Below, one piece after another: positions 10,323-19,700 of a stretch of DNA of 64,000 nt (position 1 is its first letter; each line of letters starts with the position of its first letter). Origin of the DNA: Herbaspirillum sp. GW103. Its GTDB lineage: Bacteria; Pseudomonadota; Gammaproteobacteria; Burkholderiales; Burkholderiaceae_D. The stretch lies in NCBI RefSeq assembly GCF_000261365.1, contig NZ_AJVC01000001.1, positions 124,001 through 188,000 on the forward strand. Reading direction: 5' to 3'. The notes beneath the pieces are model-generated. The model saw only the letters and a list, made by a program, of their open reading frames with translations. It was not told where the DNA came from and did not search any database. Made by a program: the position numbers and the translations under genes.

Positions 10323-12143
10323 ATGCAAGAATCGATGACCAACAGGATGAGCATCAAGCAGATCTTCATCTGGCTGTGTTTAGTCCTGTCCATCCTGGTG
10401 GCGGTGGTGATCAGTCTCACCAGTACCTTGCGCCAGGCCAATGCGGCGCTCGAACATGCGCACCAGTCGCGCTATGAATCGGCAGCGCTGGCCAATGAAC
10501 TGCGACGTACCACCGAGGACATGACCAAGTTCGCGCGCGCCTACGTGACCACGGGCGATCCCAATGACGAGGACCGGTACTACATGATCCTCGACATCCG
10601 CAACGGCAAGCGTGCGCGGCCCTCCAACTATGATCGCTTCAACTGGGATCTGGTCAGTGCCCGCAAACTGCCGGTGGAGGCGGGTGCCCAGGCGGTGCCG
10701 CTGAGTGAACTGATGAAGCGTGCCGGCTTTACCGAAGACGAACTGGCCAAGATGCAGGAGGCCCTGAAACTGGCCGATCAGCTCTCGCGCATCGAGATTA
10801 CCGCCTTCCATGCGGTCAAGGGCGAGTTCGATGATGGTCAGGGCAAGTTCACCGTGGTCGGCGCACCCAACCAGGCCATGGCGCAGGAGTTGGTGTTCGA
10901 CCAGACCTACCGTGCGCTGTTCGGTCGCGTGATGACACCGATCAATGACTTCCTGCGCCAGGTCGACGAACGCACCCAGGCCCGCGTGCTCAAGGCCGGT
11001 CGCGAGTACGTCGAACTGGAACAGAAGATATTCTGGCTGCTGAGCGCCTCCGTGGTAGTGCTGTTTGCCTGTCTCGGGTTTGCCTATCGCACCATCCGCT
11101 CGCAGATCGGTGGCGAGCCGCGCGATGCCATGAGCGTATTGCGCCGCGTGGCCGAAGGTGATCTGACGGTGAGTGTGCCGCTGCGCAAGAACGACCGGGT
11201 CAGCGTGCTCTACAGCACCCAGCAGATGGTCAACAAATGGACCGACGTCATCGGCGATGTCAGCGGCACCGCCAGTGCTTTGGCCTCGGCCTCGGAAGAG
11301 ATTTCCTCGTCCTCCCAGGCGCTCTCGCACAACGCTTCGCAGCAGGCCGCCAACGTCGAGGAAACCAGCGCCTCGGTGGAAGAGATCACCGCCACCATCG
11401 CCCAGAATGCCGACAATGCCAGGACCACCGATGGTATTGCCAGCCTCTCGGCAAGCGCCGCCACCGAGGGGGGACAGGCGGTGCGCGAGACCGTGGCGGC
11501 GATGAAGCAGATTGCCAGCAAGATCGGCATCATCGATGACATCGCCTACCAGACCAACCTGCTGGCACTGAACGCGGCCATCGAAGCCGCGCGCGCCGGT
11601 GAACACGGCAAGGGCTTTGCCGTGGTGGCGGCCGAAGTGCGCAAGCTGGCCGAACGCTCGCAGAGTGCCGCACAGGAAATCATTGCAGTGGCCGAGAACA
11701 GCGTGGGCCTGGCCGAAAAGGCGGGCGGCCTGCTCAACCAGATGGTGCCATCGATCCGCAAGACCGCTGACCTGGTGCAGGAAATCGCTGCGGCGTCGGC
11801 GGAACAATCGACCGGGCTGGAACAGATCAACAATGCCGTGCACCAGATGGCACAGACTACGCAGATGACCGCATCGGCCTCGGAGGAATTGTCGGCAACC
11901 TCGGAAGAGATGAGTGCCCAGGCCATCCATCTGCAGGATCTGATGCGTTTCTTTCGTGTGGACGAGTTGCAGAAGCCGGCGGTACGTGCCAGTGGCGCAC
12001 CACAGTCGGGGGTGGATGGCAGTCGCCGCAAGCCTGCCCGGCATGCCGCGCAGGACAAGCGCGAGAGCGCACGGCGTCTGTCCATGCTGGATGTGGATGA
12101 GGATGCGCCGGGCGTGGATGAATCTTCGTTCAAGCGTTTCTGA
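10323..12143 (+). CDS. Methyl-accepting chemotaxis protein
   Basis: This is the receptor of the operon. The 606 aa contain TM1 (about 12-31), a helical periplasmic sensor region of about 200 residues, TM2 (about 237-257), a HAMP-like linker and a cytoplasmic helical bundle. The hairpin tip around 400-435 matches the family ([20 protein letters not shown]). The sensor contains [19 protein letters not shown], known from other betaproteobacterial receptors, but I cannot name the ligand. The C-terminus (DESSFKRF) lacks the NWETF-type tether for CheR and CheB. The ATG at 10323 is chosen because GGGGAAG precedes it at good spacing; an earlier ATG at 10278 would add 15 residues without a ribosome site. 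Confidence 0.95.
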   Translation: MQESMTNRMSIKQIFIWLCLVLSILVAVVISLTSTLRQANAALEHAHQSRYESAALANELRRTTEDMTKFARAYVTTGDPNDEDRYYMILDIRNGKRARPSNYDRFNWDLVSARKLPVEAGAQAVPLSELMKRAGFTEDELAKMQEALKLADQLSRIEITAFHAVKGEFDDGQGKFTVVGAPNQAMAQELVFDQTYRALFGRVMTPINDFLRQVDERTQARVLKAGREYVELEQKIFWLLSASVVVLFACLGFAYRTIRSQIGGEPRDAMSVLRRVAEGDLTVSVPLRKNDRVSVLYSTQQMVNKWTDVIGDVSGTASALASASEEISSSSQALSHNASQQAANVEETSASVEEITATIAQNADNARTTDGIASLSASAATEGGQAVRETVAAMKQIASKIGIIDDIAYQTNLLALNAAIEAARAGEHGKGFAVVAAEVRKLAERSQSAAQEIIAVAENSVGLAEKAGGLLNQMVPSIRKTADLVQEIAAASAEQSTGLEQINNAVHQMAQTTQMTASASEELSATSEEMSAQAIHLQDLMRFFRVDELQKPAVRASGAPQSGVDGSRRKPARHAAQDKRESARRLSMLDVDEDAPGVDESSFKRF

Positions 12144-12249
12144 GAGGACAGATCATGGCGTTGATCCAGTCCCGTTTCACCGCGCCGCCTGCGGGCCGCG
12201 TACGCATCAATTGGCCGCGGGATGAGCGCGGCAGCAAGGAGAGCAGGCC

Positions 12250-12825
12250 ATGCCCAGCGTATCGTTGAATGGCGAATCCGCCCGCAAGCGGCAGCAGGAA
12301 GAAGTCATCGAAAGCCGCCAGTTCCTGACCTTCCTGGTCGGAACCGAGAGCTTCGCCATGCCCATTGCCAGCATTCGCGAGATCATCGAATTCGGCGGTC
12401 TGACCGAAGTGCCGCTGATGCCCGAGTTCCTGCGCGGCGTCATCAACCTGCGCGGTTCGGTGGTGCCGGTCATCGATCTGTCGGTGCGCTTTGGTCGCGC
12501 GCCCACGGTGGTGGCCAAGCGTACCTGCGTCATCATCATGGAACTGATCCAGGACGAGCAGATGCTGTTGCTGGGCGTGATGGTCGATGCCGTCAGCGCC
12601 GTGCTGAGCATCGGCGTTGACAGCATCGAACCGCGTCCGTCCTTTGGCGCGGGCATCCGCGCCGATTTCATCGAAGGGATGATCAACGTCAATGAGCGTT
12701 TCATCGTCGTGCTGGACGTGCAGCGCGTATTGTCGGTGGATGAACTGGCCAGCCTCCTGGGAATGAGCGCCGAGGATGCCCTGGGTGGCGGGCCGGTGCT
12801 GCCGGCGCAAACGCAACAGGAGTAG
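12250..12825 (+). CDS. cheW: CheW, chemotaxis coupling protein
   Basis: CheW links the receptor to CheA in the signalling array. The 191 aa hold one CheW domain with characteristic segments: REIIEFGGLTEVP, RGVINLRGSVVPVIDLSVRFG and FIEGMINVNERFIVVLDVQ. Extensions at both ends (about 20 residues each) are polar and have no known motif. AAGGAGAGCAGGCC lies before the ATG. The gap of about 106 nt from the receptor gene contains only a 37-codon frame of doubtful reality. It is followed 4 nt later by cheR, so the two are surely cotranscribed. Confidence 0.95.
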   Translation: MPSVSLNGESARKRQQEEVIESRQFLTFLVGTESFAMPIASIREIIEFGGLTEVPLMPEFLRGVINLRGSVVPVIDLSVRFGRAPTVVAKRTCVIIMELIQDEQMLLLGVMVDAVSAVLSIGVDSIEPRPSFGAGIRADFIEGMINVNERFIVVLDVQRVLSVDELASLLGMSAEDALGGGPVLPAQTQQE

Positions 12826-12829
12826 GTCC

Positions 12830-13723
12830 ATGGCCAGCACCGGCAACCTGGCAGGCAGGCGCGACGCCGTACACGATCGGTGTGCGGGCCAGACCGTTTC
12901 TGGCGCCAGCGCTGCCGATGCTGAGGTCAGCGATGAGGACATGCTGCTGTTCCAGCAATTGTTCAAGCAGCACATCGGCCTGCATTTGCCCTTGTCCAAG
13001 AAGGCGCTGCTGCAAAGCCGCCTCAGTCATCGTCTGCATGAACTCGGCCTGTGCGGACTGGCGCAGTATCATCGTCTCATCAGTGCGGCCGATGGCGCCG
13101 AGGAACGGCAGCGCGCCATTGATCTCATCACCACCAATGAAACCTATTTCTTCCGTGAACCGAGTCATTTCGATTTCCTGACCCAGGAGCTGTTGCCGCA
13201 GTGGCGTGACCACAAGAGCCTGCGCGTCTGGAGCGCTGCCAGCGCTACCGGTGAAGAAGCCTATTCCCTGGCCATGTTGCTGGACCATCACCGACCCCCC
13301 GGCAGCTGGTCGGTATTTGCTTCCGATATCAGCACCCGCGTCTTGCGCTTTGCCCGCCGCGCCCTTTATCCGATGGCGCGGGGCGAGAATATTCCACGTC
13401 TGTATCTGCGCCGCTATTGCCTGCTCGGCACCGGTGAGTACGAGGGGCATTTCCTGGTGCAGGCCGGCCTGCGTGCCAAGGTCGAATTTGCCCGGCGCAA
13501 TCTGACCGCGCTGCATGAACACGAGGATGGACTGTACGACCTGATCTTCCTGCGCAACGTCATCATCTATTTCGATTGCGATACCAAGCTGCAGGTCTTG
13601 CGCGACGTGATCGCCCGCCTGCGCCCCGGCGGCTACCTGGTGGTGGGGCATTCCGAATCGCTGCACGGCATGGAACTGGACCTGCTGATGCACTCCCCCT
13701 CGATTTATCGGAGGCCGCAATGA
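12830..13723 (+). CDS. cheR: CheR, MCP glutamate methyltransferase
   Basis: CheR transfers methyl groups from S-adenosylmethionine to glutamates of the receptor for adaptation. The 297 aa show a short disordered start, the all-helical N-terminal domain (about 35-100; DLITTNETYFFRE at its end) and the Rossmann methyltransferase domain with VWSAASATGEEAYSLA as the SAM loop and FLRNVIIYF as the RNVLIYF equivalent. The common GCSTGEEPYS is altered to SAASATGEEAYS, a conservative variant. The start at 12830 follows AGGAG at short spacing; the in-frame upstream sequence lies inside cheW. The stop overlaps the cheB start (ATGA), showing coupling of the two adaptation enzymes. Confidence 0.94.
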   Translation: MASTGNLAGRRDAVHDRCAGQTVSGASAADAEVSDEDMLLFQQLFKQHIGLHLPLSKKALLQSRLSHRLHELGLCGLAQYHRLISAADGAEERQRAIDLITTNETYFFREPSHFDFLTQELLPQWRDHKSLRVWSAASATGEEAYSLAMLLDHHRPPGSWSVFASDISTRVLRFARRALYPMARGENIPRLYLRRYCLLGTGEYEGHFLVQAGLRAKVEFARRNLTALHEHEDGLYDLIFLRNVIIYFDCDTKLQVLRDVIARLRPGGYLVVGHSESLHGMELDLLMHSPSIYRRPQ

Positions 13724-14919
13724 GTGGACCGTCTGCATCGGGGGCAGCCTCCATCATCCGCGTGATGGTCATCGATGATTCTTCGGTGGTACGCCAGCTG
13801 GTGCAGCAGCTGCTGGCGCAGACTGACGATATCCGCGTCATCGGTACCGCACCCGATCCGGTCTTTGCCCTGCGCAAGATGCAGCAGGAGTGGCCCGACG
13901 TGATCCTGCTCGATATTGAGATGCCGCGCATGGATGGCATCACCTTTCTGCGTCAAATCATGGCCACGCGGCCCACGCCGGTCATCATGTGCAGTGCGCG
14001 TGCCACTGGTGCGGGCGATATCACTGCCGAGGCGCTGGCCGCCGGCGCAGTCTCGGTGATTGCCCGTCCGCAACTGGGTGTGCGCGATTTCCTTCGTGAA
14101 GCGGTGGTCGAACTGGCCAGTGCCATCCGGGCCGCAGCGCTGGCCGGCCCCGGCACCAGGGCAGCGGCGGGCGCATTGCCCGGCAGTACCGGTGCCATGG
14201 CCTCCGCGCTCCGGCTGCGCCCGGTCAAAGCAACATCACGAGAAATACTGCATGATGAGGGCTGGTCTGCGGTCCTGCAGCGTCATTCGGCCGATGCGAT
14301 ACTGGCCGCGCCGGGAAGGGAGGATGGTTATCGTCCACCGACTGCGCGCATCGTTGCCATCGGTGCCTCCACCGGAGGGCCGCAGGCGCTGGAGCGGGTA
14401 CTGGGATGCCTGGACCACCGTTGTCCGGGCGTGGTGGTGGTGCAGCACATGCCGCAGCGTTTCACGCGCAGTTTCGCCGACCGCCTGCATCGCATTTCCG
14501 GTGCCGAGGTCAAGGAAGCCGAGCATCACGATCTGGTTCTGCCGGGGCGGGTGCTGATCGCTCCCGGCGGTCGACATCTGGTCGTGCGGCGCGATGGTCT
14601 GCAGTACTATGTGGAAACATTGGATGGTCCGCTGGTGAGCCGGCACAAGCCTTCGGTGGATGTGCTGTTCCGCTCGCTGGCCAAGGCGGCGGGCAGCAAT
14701 GCAGTGGGCATCATCATGACCGGCATGGGGGACGATGGAGCAAGAGGGATGCGGGAGATGGCCGATTGCGGCGCCGCCACCTATGCTCAGGACGAGGCCA
14801 GCAGCGTGGTCTTCGGCATGCCGAAAGAAGCGATACACATGGGCGGCGTCCGTGACGTCCTCCCGCTCGATCATATCTCCGCAGTGATAGAACAATATGC
14901 CTCCAGAGAATCTCAATGA
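13720..14919 (+). CDS. cheB: CheB, receptor methylesterase/deamidase
   Basis: CheB removes methyl groups from the receptor, opposing CheR. The 399 aa comprise a receiver domain (12-130) with D19/D20 and phosphoacceptor D65 (LLDIEMPRMDG), a linker of about 70 residues, and the methylesterase domain with the Ser of GASTGGPQAL (S217), the His of QHMP and the Asp of MTGMGDDGA. The receiver lysine, normally in a KP motif, is arginine here (IARPQLG), which may alter phospho-activation. The linker is longer and less conserved than in E. coli. The ATG at 13720 overlaps the cheR stop, with GGAGG a few nt upstream. The end overlaps the receiver-EAL gene by 23 nt. Confidence 0.95.
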   Translation: MSGPSASGAASIIRVMVIDDSSVVRQLVQQLLAQTDDIRVIGTAPDPVFALRKMQQEWPDVILLDIEMPRMDGITFLRQIMATRPTPVIMCSARATGAGDITAEALAAGAVSVIARPQLGVRDFLREAVVELASAIRAAALAGPGTRAAAGALPGSTGAMASALRLRPVKATSREILHDEGWSAVLQRHSADAILAAPGREDGYRPPTARIVAIGASTGGPQALERVLGCLDHRCPGVVVVQHMPQRFTRSFADRLHRISGAEVKEAEHHDLVLPGRVLIAPGGRHLVVRRDGLQYYVETLDGPLVSRHKPSVDVLFRSLAKAAGSNAVGIIMTGMGDDGARGMREMADCGAATYAQDEASSVVFGMPKEAIHMGGVRDVLPLDHISAVIEQYASRESQ

Positions 14920-16159
14920 GCTGATCGAATCCGCACTGGTCGTCGACGACAGTGCCCTGCAGCGCCAGCACAGCGTGTCGCTGCTGCAGGCGCTGGGCGT
15001 CGATCTGATCTACGAGGCCGGCAACGGCAACGAGGCGCTGGACCTGCTGGCGCTGTTGAAACTGCCGCCGGGCCTGGTCGTGATCGACCTGGAGATGCCG
15101 GGCATGGATGGCATTGAACTGATCCAGCACTTGCAGCAAAAGGGTATCGACATTCCTCTGATCGTCGCCTCCAGTCGAGAGACCTCGCTGCTGTTGTCGG
15201 TGGAGACCATGATCCACGCGCTGGGCATGAACCTGATCGGCGTATTGCAGAAGCCGCTCAACCAAGGCCAGCTGCACGCAGCGCTGCGATCTTTCCGGCC
15301 CCACGGTGGCGACGCTCTTGCCGATGCCGATCCCCAGCCTTCCATGTGTGAGAGCGATCTGGGCGTGGCCATCGGCGGTGGTCAGGTGCTGCCGTATTTC
15401 CAGCCCAAGGTAGATGTGCAGACAGGCATCCTCAAAGGCGTGGAAGCGCTGGCGCGCTGGGTGCATCCGGAACGCGGCATGGTGCCGCCGGACCGATTCA
15501 TTCCGCTGGCAGAGCAATGCGGCCTGATTCACGATCTCACCATCAGCATGATGGACCAGGCCATGGCCCAGGCTGCCGTCTGGCACAGCCGCGGCCTGGC
15601 GATCAAGGTGGCGGTGAATCTCTCGCCGCTGTCGCTGGAACAGCCGGATTTCCTGCATCGTATTCTGGAGCTGGTGGACAAGCACGCGTTGCCGGCCGAA
15701 AACGTGGTGCTGGAAATCACCGAGAGTTCGGTGGTGGCGCACAAGGGTAATTCACTGGGCATGCTGGCGCGCTTGCGCCTGAAGGGATTTGGTCTGTCGA
15801 TTGACGATTACGGCACCGGCTTCTCATCGATGCAGCAGTTGGCGCGTATCCCCTTCACGGAACTGAAGATTGACCGCTCCTTCGTGCATGGTGCACATGA
15901 CCGCAAGAACCTGCGCGTGATTCTGCAATCCGCGCTGGACATGGCGCAACGGCTGGAGCTGGTGACGGTGGCCGAAGGCGTGGAGACCATGGAAGACTGG
16001 CGCCTGCTGCAGGACTTCGGTTGCAGCCTGGGGCAGGGCTATCTGATCGGCAAGCCCATGCCGGCCAATGAATTGCCGTTATGGTTGAAGGGACATCATC
16101 GCCGGCTCGGCGAATTGCGGCCGCTGGGGAAGGGGAGTGTTAGCGGTGGTGTGACTTGA
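14897..16159 (+). CDS. Receiver-EAL protein, predicted c-di-GMP phosphodiesterase
   Basis: This 420-aa protein joins a receiver domain (about 10-125; phosphoacceptor Asp in VVIDLEMPGMDG, Lys in LQKPL) to an EAL domain (about 160-405). The EAL motifs look complete: GVEALARW, NLSPLSL, LEITESS, IDDYGTGFSS, ELKIDRSFV, VAEGVET and GQGYLIGKPM. It should hydrolyse c-di-GMP to pGpG in a phosphorylation-dependent way, like PvrR and RocR type regulators. Its start lies inside the cheB end (23-nt overlap), so it belongs to the chemosensory operon and is probably an output of this CheA. It would link signalling to biofilm or pilus behaviour rather than to the flagellum. No partner diguanylate cyclase is in the window. 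Confidence 0.9.
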   Translation: MPPENLNELIESALVVDDSALQRQHSVSLLQALGVDLIYEAGNGNEALDLLALLKLPPGLVVIDLEMPGMDGIELIQHLQQKGIDIPLIVASSRETSLLLSVETMIHALGMNLIGVLQKPLNQGQLHAALRSFRPHGGDALADADPQPSMCESDLGVAIGGGQVLPYFQPKVDVQTGILKGVEALARWVHPERGMVPPDRFIPLAEQCGLIHDLTISMMDQAMAQAAVWHSRGLAIKVAVNLSPLSLEQPDFLHRILELVDKHALPAENVVLEITESSVVAHKGNSLGMLARLRLKGFGLSIDDYGTGFSSMQQLARIPFTELKIDRSFVHGAHDRKNLRVILQSALDMAQRLELVTVAEGVETMEDWRLLQDFGCSLGQGYLIGKPMPANELPLWLKGHHRRLGELRPLGKGSVSGGVT

Positions 16160-16364
16160 GATTCGTTGTTGGACTGTTGAATTGAGCGTGGAAATAATCT
16201 GTTTTCGGTACGTCGCCGGTTCTTTATGCTGCTTCCGTTTGAGGCAGACTCTGCATCATTGCCGTACTAATTTTGGGGTGCAGGTCAACATCTCATCTGA
16301 AAAGTGTGCGCTCAGGATTAGGCTATGATGAATCGACTGAAAATGTATCTCCGAGATTCTAAGC

Positions 16365-16784
16365 TTAGTTCCCATCAATCCATACATCGTTTATCCAATC
16401 TGCAAGCGTCGGCCAGCTCTCCGAACTCACTCCATTTCCACTCCAAAATCTGATCTTACCCGTTTGATCCAGGCAGTAATAATCACCGTTATCCTCACAT
16501 ATGGGGAGCCAATTTGAAGGAACTCCCAACTGCCTTGCAACTTTTACCGCTCGCAGCAAGTCTCCCCTGCTATTGATATCAGGAGAAAGAACTAACGGCT
16601 CAATGTTCCCAAAAAAAATGGTGCTCGCGTTCTTTAAAAAATAACGATATTCGTCGCCAAAGGTAATTCCAATTTTCGACTCATAGTTATCAATCAATTC
16701 ATCATCAGGCTCCAGCAATCTAATCCGTTCACCCGCTGATGCATTTATCAAAGCGTCTACTGCCTCAACCAATTTATTATCCAT
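16365..16784 (-). CDS. cdiI: SMI1/KNR4 (SUKH) family immunity protein
   Basis: A 139-aa cytoplasmic protein with the SUKH pattern: an N-terminal helix, then IDNYESKIGITFGDEYRYFL (the family's E-x-x-x-G-x-x-x-P/G-x-x-Y region), and a C-terminal beta part with WLPICEDNGDYYCLD and ending in SWPTLADWINDVW. SUKH proteins commonly neutralise nuclease toxins in polymorphic toxin systems. The gene begins 6 nt after the stop of the large haemagglutinin-like gene, on the same strand, where a CdiI belongs. It is much richer in A and T than neighbouring genes, which suggests it came with the toxin tip. Binding to the LHH nuclease tip is inferred from position alone. Confidence 0.8.
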   Translation of the reverse strand: MDNKLVEAVDALINASAGERIRLLEPDDELIDNYESKIGITFGDEYRYFLKNASTIFFGNIEPLVLSPDINSRGDLLRAVKVARQLGVPSNWLPICEDNGDYYCLDQTGKIRFWSGNGVSSESWPTLADWINDVWIDGN

Positions 16785-16790
16785 TTCATC

Positions 16791-19700
16791 TCACTTAAAA
16801 TCGTTCGCCCGGCTCTTCCAATAATTACGCCGCCACGTATTGAATACACTGCGATTAATGCCAGATGGGATTTCCGAGCCGGCATTTATGTGTATAGCAG
16901 AGTAGTTTTCCTGATGGAACGTCTGCATAACTTCTGCAATGGGACCATCCTGATTTTGCAACATATGATGTAGATTGACGGGGTTCCCATCCTTCCCAAT
17001 CGGGGCTCTGCCAGCCTGCATTAGTTCTAGATTGGTTTTTCCGGTTTGGCTATCCACCCGATTAGGGTCGATAAGGTCGTCGCGTCGATATACAAAATTT
17101 CCAGCGACTTCTACTGGCTCAGCACTCCAGTATTGCCTTTCTTGCCCGAAATATCTCTTTGCTACTTCCTGCCTGGAATATACATTCGGCAAATCCTGAT
17201 CCGCAGTAAATCGATCACGATCAGGCGTTACCGCCGGTAGCTTTTCCTTTGGCAAGACAAGCTTCCTTGCCTCACCCACCAGGGCTGGAGTAGTAGCCGC
17301 GACAGCAGACAACGCTGCCATCCGGACAAGACGATAGTTTATCGCCTGCTTTACCAGTCCATCACAGGCAGCCGCGCTCAGTCCACCACAGTTATTCGTC
17401 CTGAAGGTCGCAACCTCCTTCGCCTGATCAACATCCGTTCCCGTCAGGGACGCGTTGCCCATCACGGAACCATAACTGATCACATTCGCTTGACGCCCGA
17501 TCAGCGTATCTTCAAGTTTTGTATAGCCGAATGGCAATACCTTTACCTCGTTGACACTCGCCGCTTCAGCCAGATTTTTTTGGACGCACGCTACATCCCC
17601 TGAAATGATGCAACTTTGCACTGCGGCGATATTCTGGTCAGATATCTCCTTGTATTTTTTAAAGATTGAGGTGACGTCTCCGTCGCTACAACGACCGTTC
17701 TTCTTGCCGCAAGCCTCAATTTCCTTCTTGAGTGCGGCAGCATCAGCATGCTTGAGAAAGTTATTGACGACCTCGTTATAAGCCGCAGCCCCTCCCGGCG
17801 TCCCACCCACAGCTGCGCCCACCAAGGTACTCGACAGCGCCGTCAACACCTTCGCCAGATCAGCATCCACACCAGCATTATTCAGGGCTGCAGCCACATT
17901 AGGTGCGGCTAAGGTACCCACTCCCGCACCAGCTGCACCGGCGAGACCACCTGTGAGCCCGCCCACAACGGTGTGCGCCAAAGCCCGCATGTTTCCATCT
18001 GGCCCCCACTTAGTTTCCAACGCACTGGCCTGATCATTGAGCTGTGTTGCCACGGCAGGATCAGTTGCGGCATTGGCCTGCTTGCGCAAGTCTTCCGCCT
18101 TCTTCTGCTGTTGCTCAGCATAGTCTCCGATCAACTTGGAAGCCTGCTGTCCAAACGCCTGTGTAATCTTGGCCTGCGCCTCTACATCCTCACGCAGTTG
18201 ATTGCTATCCCAGTTCTTGGCCAAGCTATTGCTACTGTCCTTGCCGGTACGCACAGACGTATCCAACGAGGCCACCGCGTGATCTGGACTCTGGCCGGTT
18301 TTTTCCTGTTGTGCCTGTGCGTTCGTAATGGTCACGGCAGCGCCAGAAACGCCACTACGCGTCACGCTCGTCTCGCTGCCCGATGCGCTGCCAATCCCAG
18401 CACCTCCGCCTGGCTTACCACCAGAGGTTCCGGCGCTAACGCTCTGACTCTGCGCCGAGTATTGACTCCGATTCTGGATATCACCGCTGGTCAGCGTCCC
18501 CGTCGTCAGGCTGTTCTTACCCTGCTCCACCGCCTTGTCCGTGCTGGCAATCTGCGCACCCTTCAGATCCGTATTGCCTTTAACGTTGACCTGGAATCCA
18601 CCATCGCCGGATGTGATCCCCGCCTGCTGGCCTACATTCGCGTAGTCCGCATCCACACGACTGCGGCTTGCGCTGATGCTTCCTCCAGAAGAAGGGCCTA
18701 TCGTGGCGCTGCCGCCAATGCTCTGGTCCCGACTCTTGAAGGTGCTGGTGTCCTGTACGCTGGCGATGTTCAGATCACGGCCCACATTCGCCGCCACCTG
18801 TTCACCTGAGACGGCTGCCCCAATCAGATTGGTATCGCGCCCAGATTCAATCTTGACCTGCCCGCCCGCACGCACCTGCGTCGTGACGTTGGACACATCT
18901 TTGCCATCACTATTGCCACGACTCCCCGCCGCGTTGGCGGTAACACCAAACTGGGCTTTGGTACCAAACTGCGCAGTAAAGCCAACTCCCCACGACGACG
19001 ACGACCGGTCACCATGCTGTACATCCGTGTTTTGAGCAGCGATGAGATTGATATCGTTGTCCGCCTTGAGCGCCAGATTGCCCTTGGCATTGATGTCACT
19101 GCCTGCAATGGTGATGTTGCTGTTAGCGCCGTCCCCCTTGGCGCTGATGCTCATGTCGCCACCGGAAACAACGGTAGAGCCGCGTTGCATCACCGTGTTC
19201 TGTTCAGTACGACTGCTGTTCTGGCTGCTACCAATCGTGGCGCTGATGCCGACGTTGGCCGAACCCTCGGCAGCGCCTTTCTGCATCTCTCCCACGGCGC
19301 TATAAACCGACATGCCCGCCGTTGCAGCAGCCAGTGCCTGTGCGCGGCCACTCTTGGTCTTGCTGGCCGCCTCCGCCATCTGCTGCACCGTCTGCACCGC
19401 CGACAACACCGGACTGGTCACCGCCACCGTCACCCCTTGCTGACGGAACTTGTCCTCGGTCACGGTACGGCTGCTCTGCTGTGCAGCGAGAATGCTGACC
19501 GTCCGGGCCACGATGTCGATGTCGCCACCCGGTGCCAGCACATCGCTACCCACCTGCGTATAGCGATTGCCCGCCACGATGCCCACATCGCCTTGCACGC
19601 TGCCAATGGTCGATGCCGACGCAGTCTCGCTATTGCGATCCACATCGCGGCTCTGCATGCGGCTACCCACCGTCACGCCGATGCCCGCCCCCATCACGCC

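Noticed and set aside
12155-12268. 37-codon frame between the MCP gene and cheW, with a GAGAGGA ribosome-like site
   Set aside because: It overlaps the cheW start out of frame, has no family character and a composition like translated non-coding DNA. It may be a coupling frame, but support is too thin.
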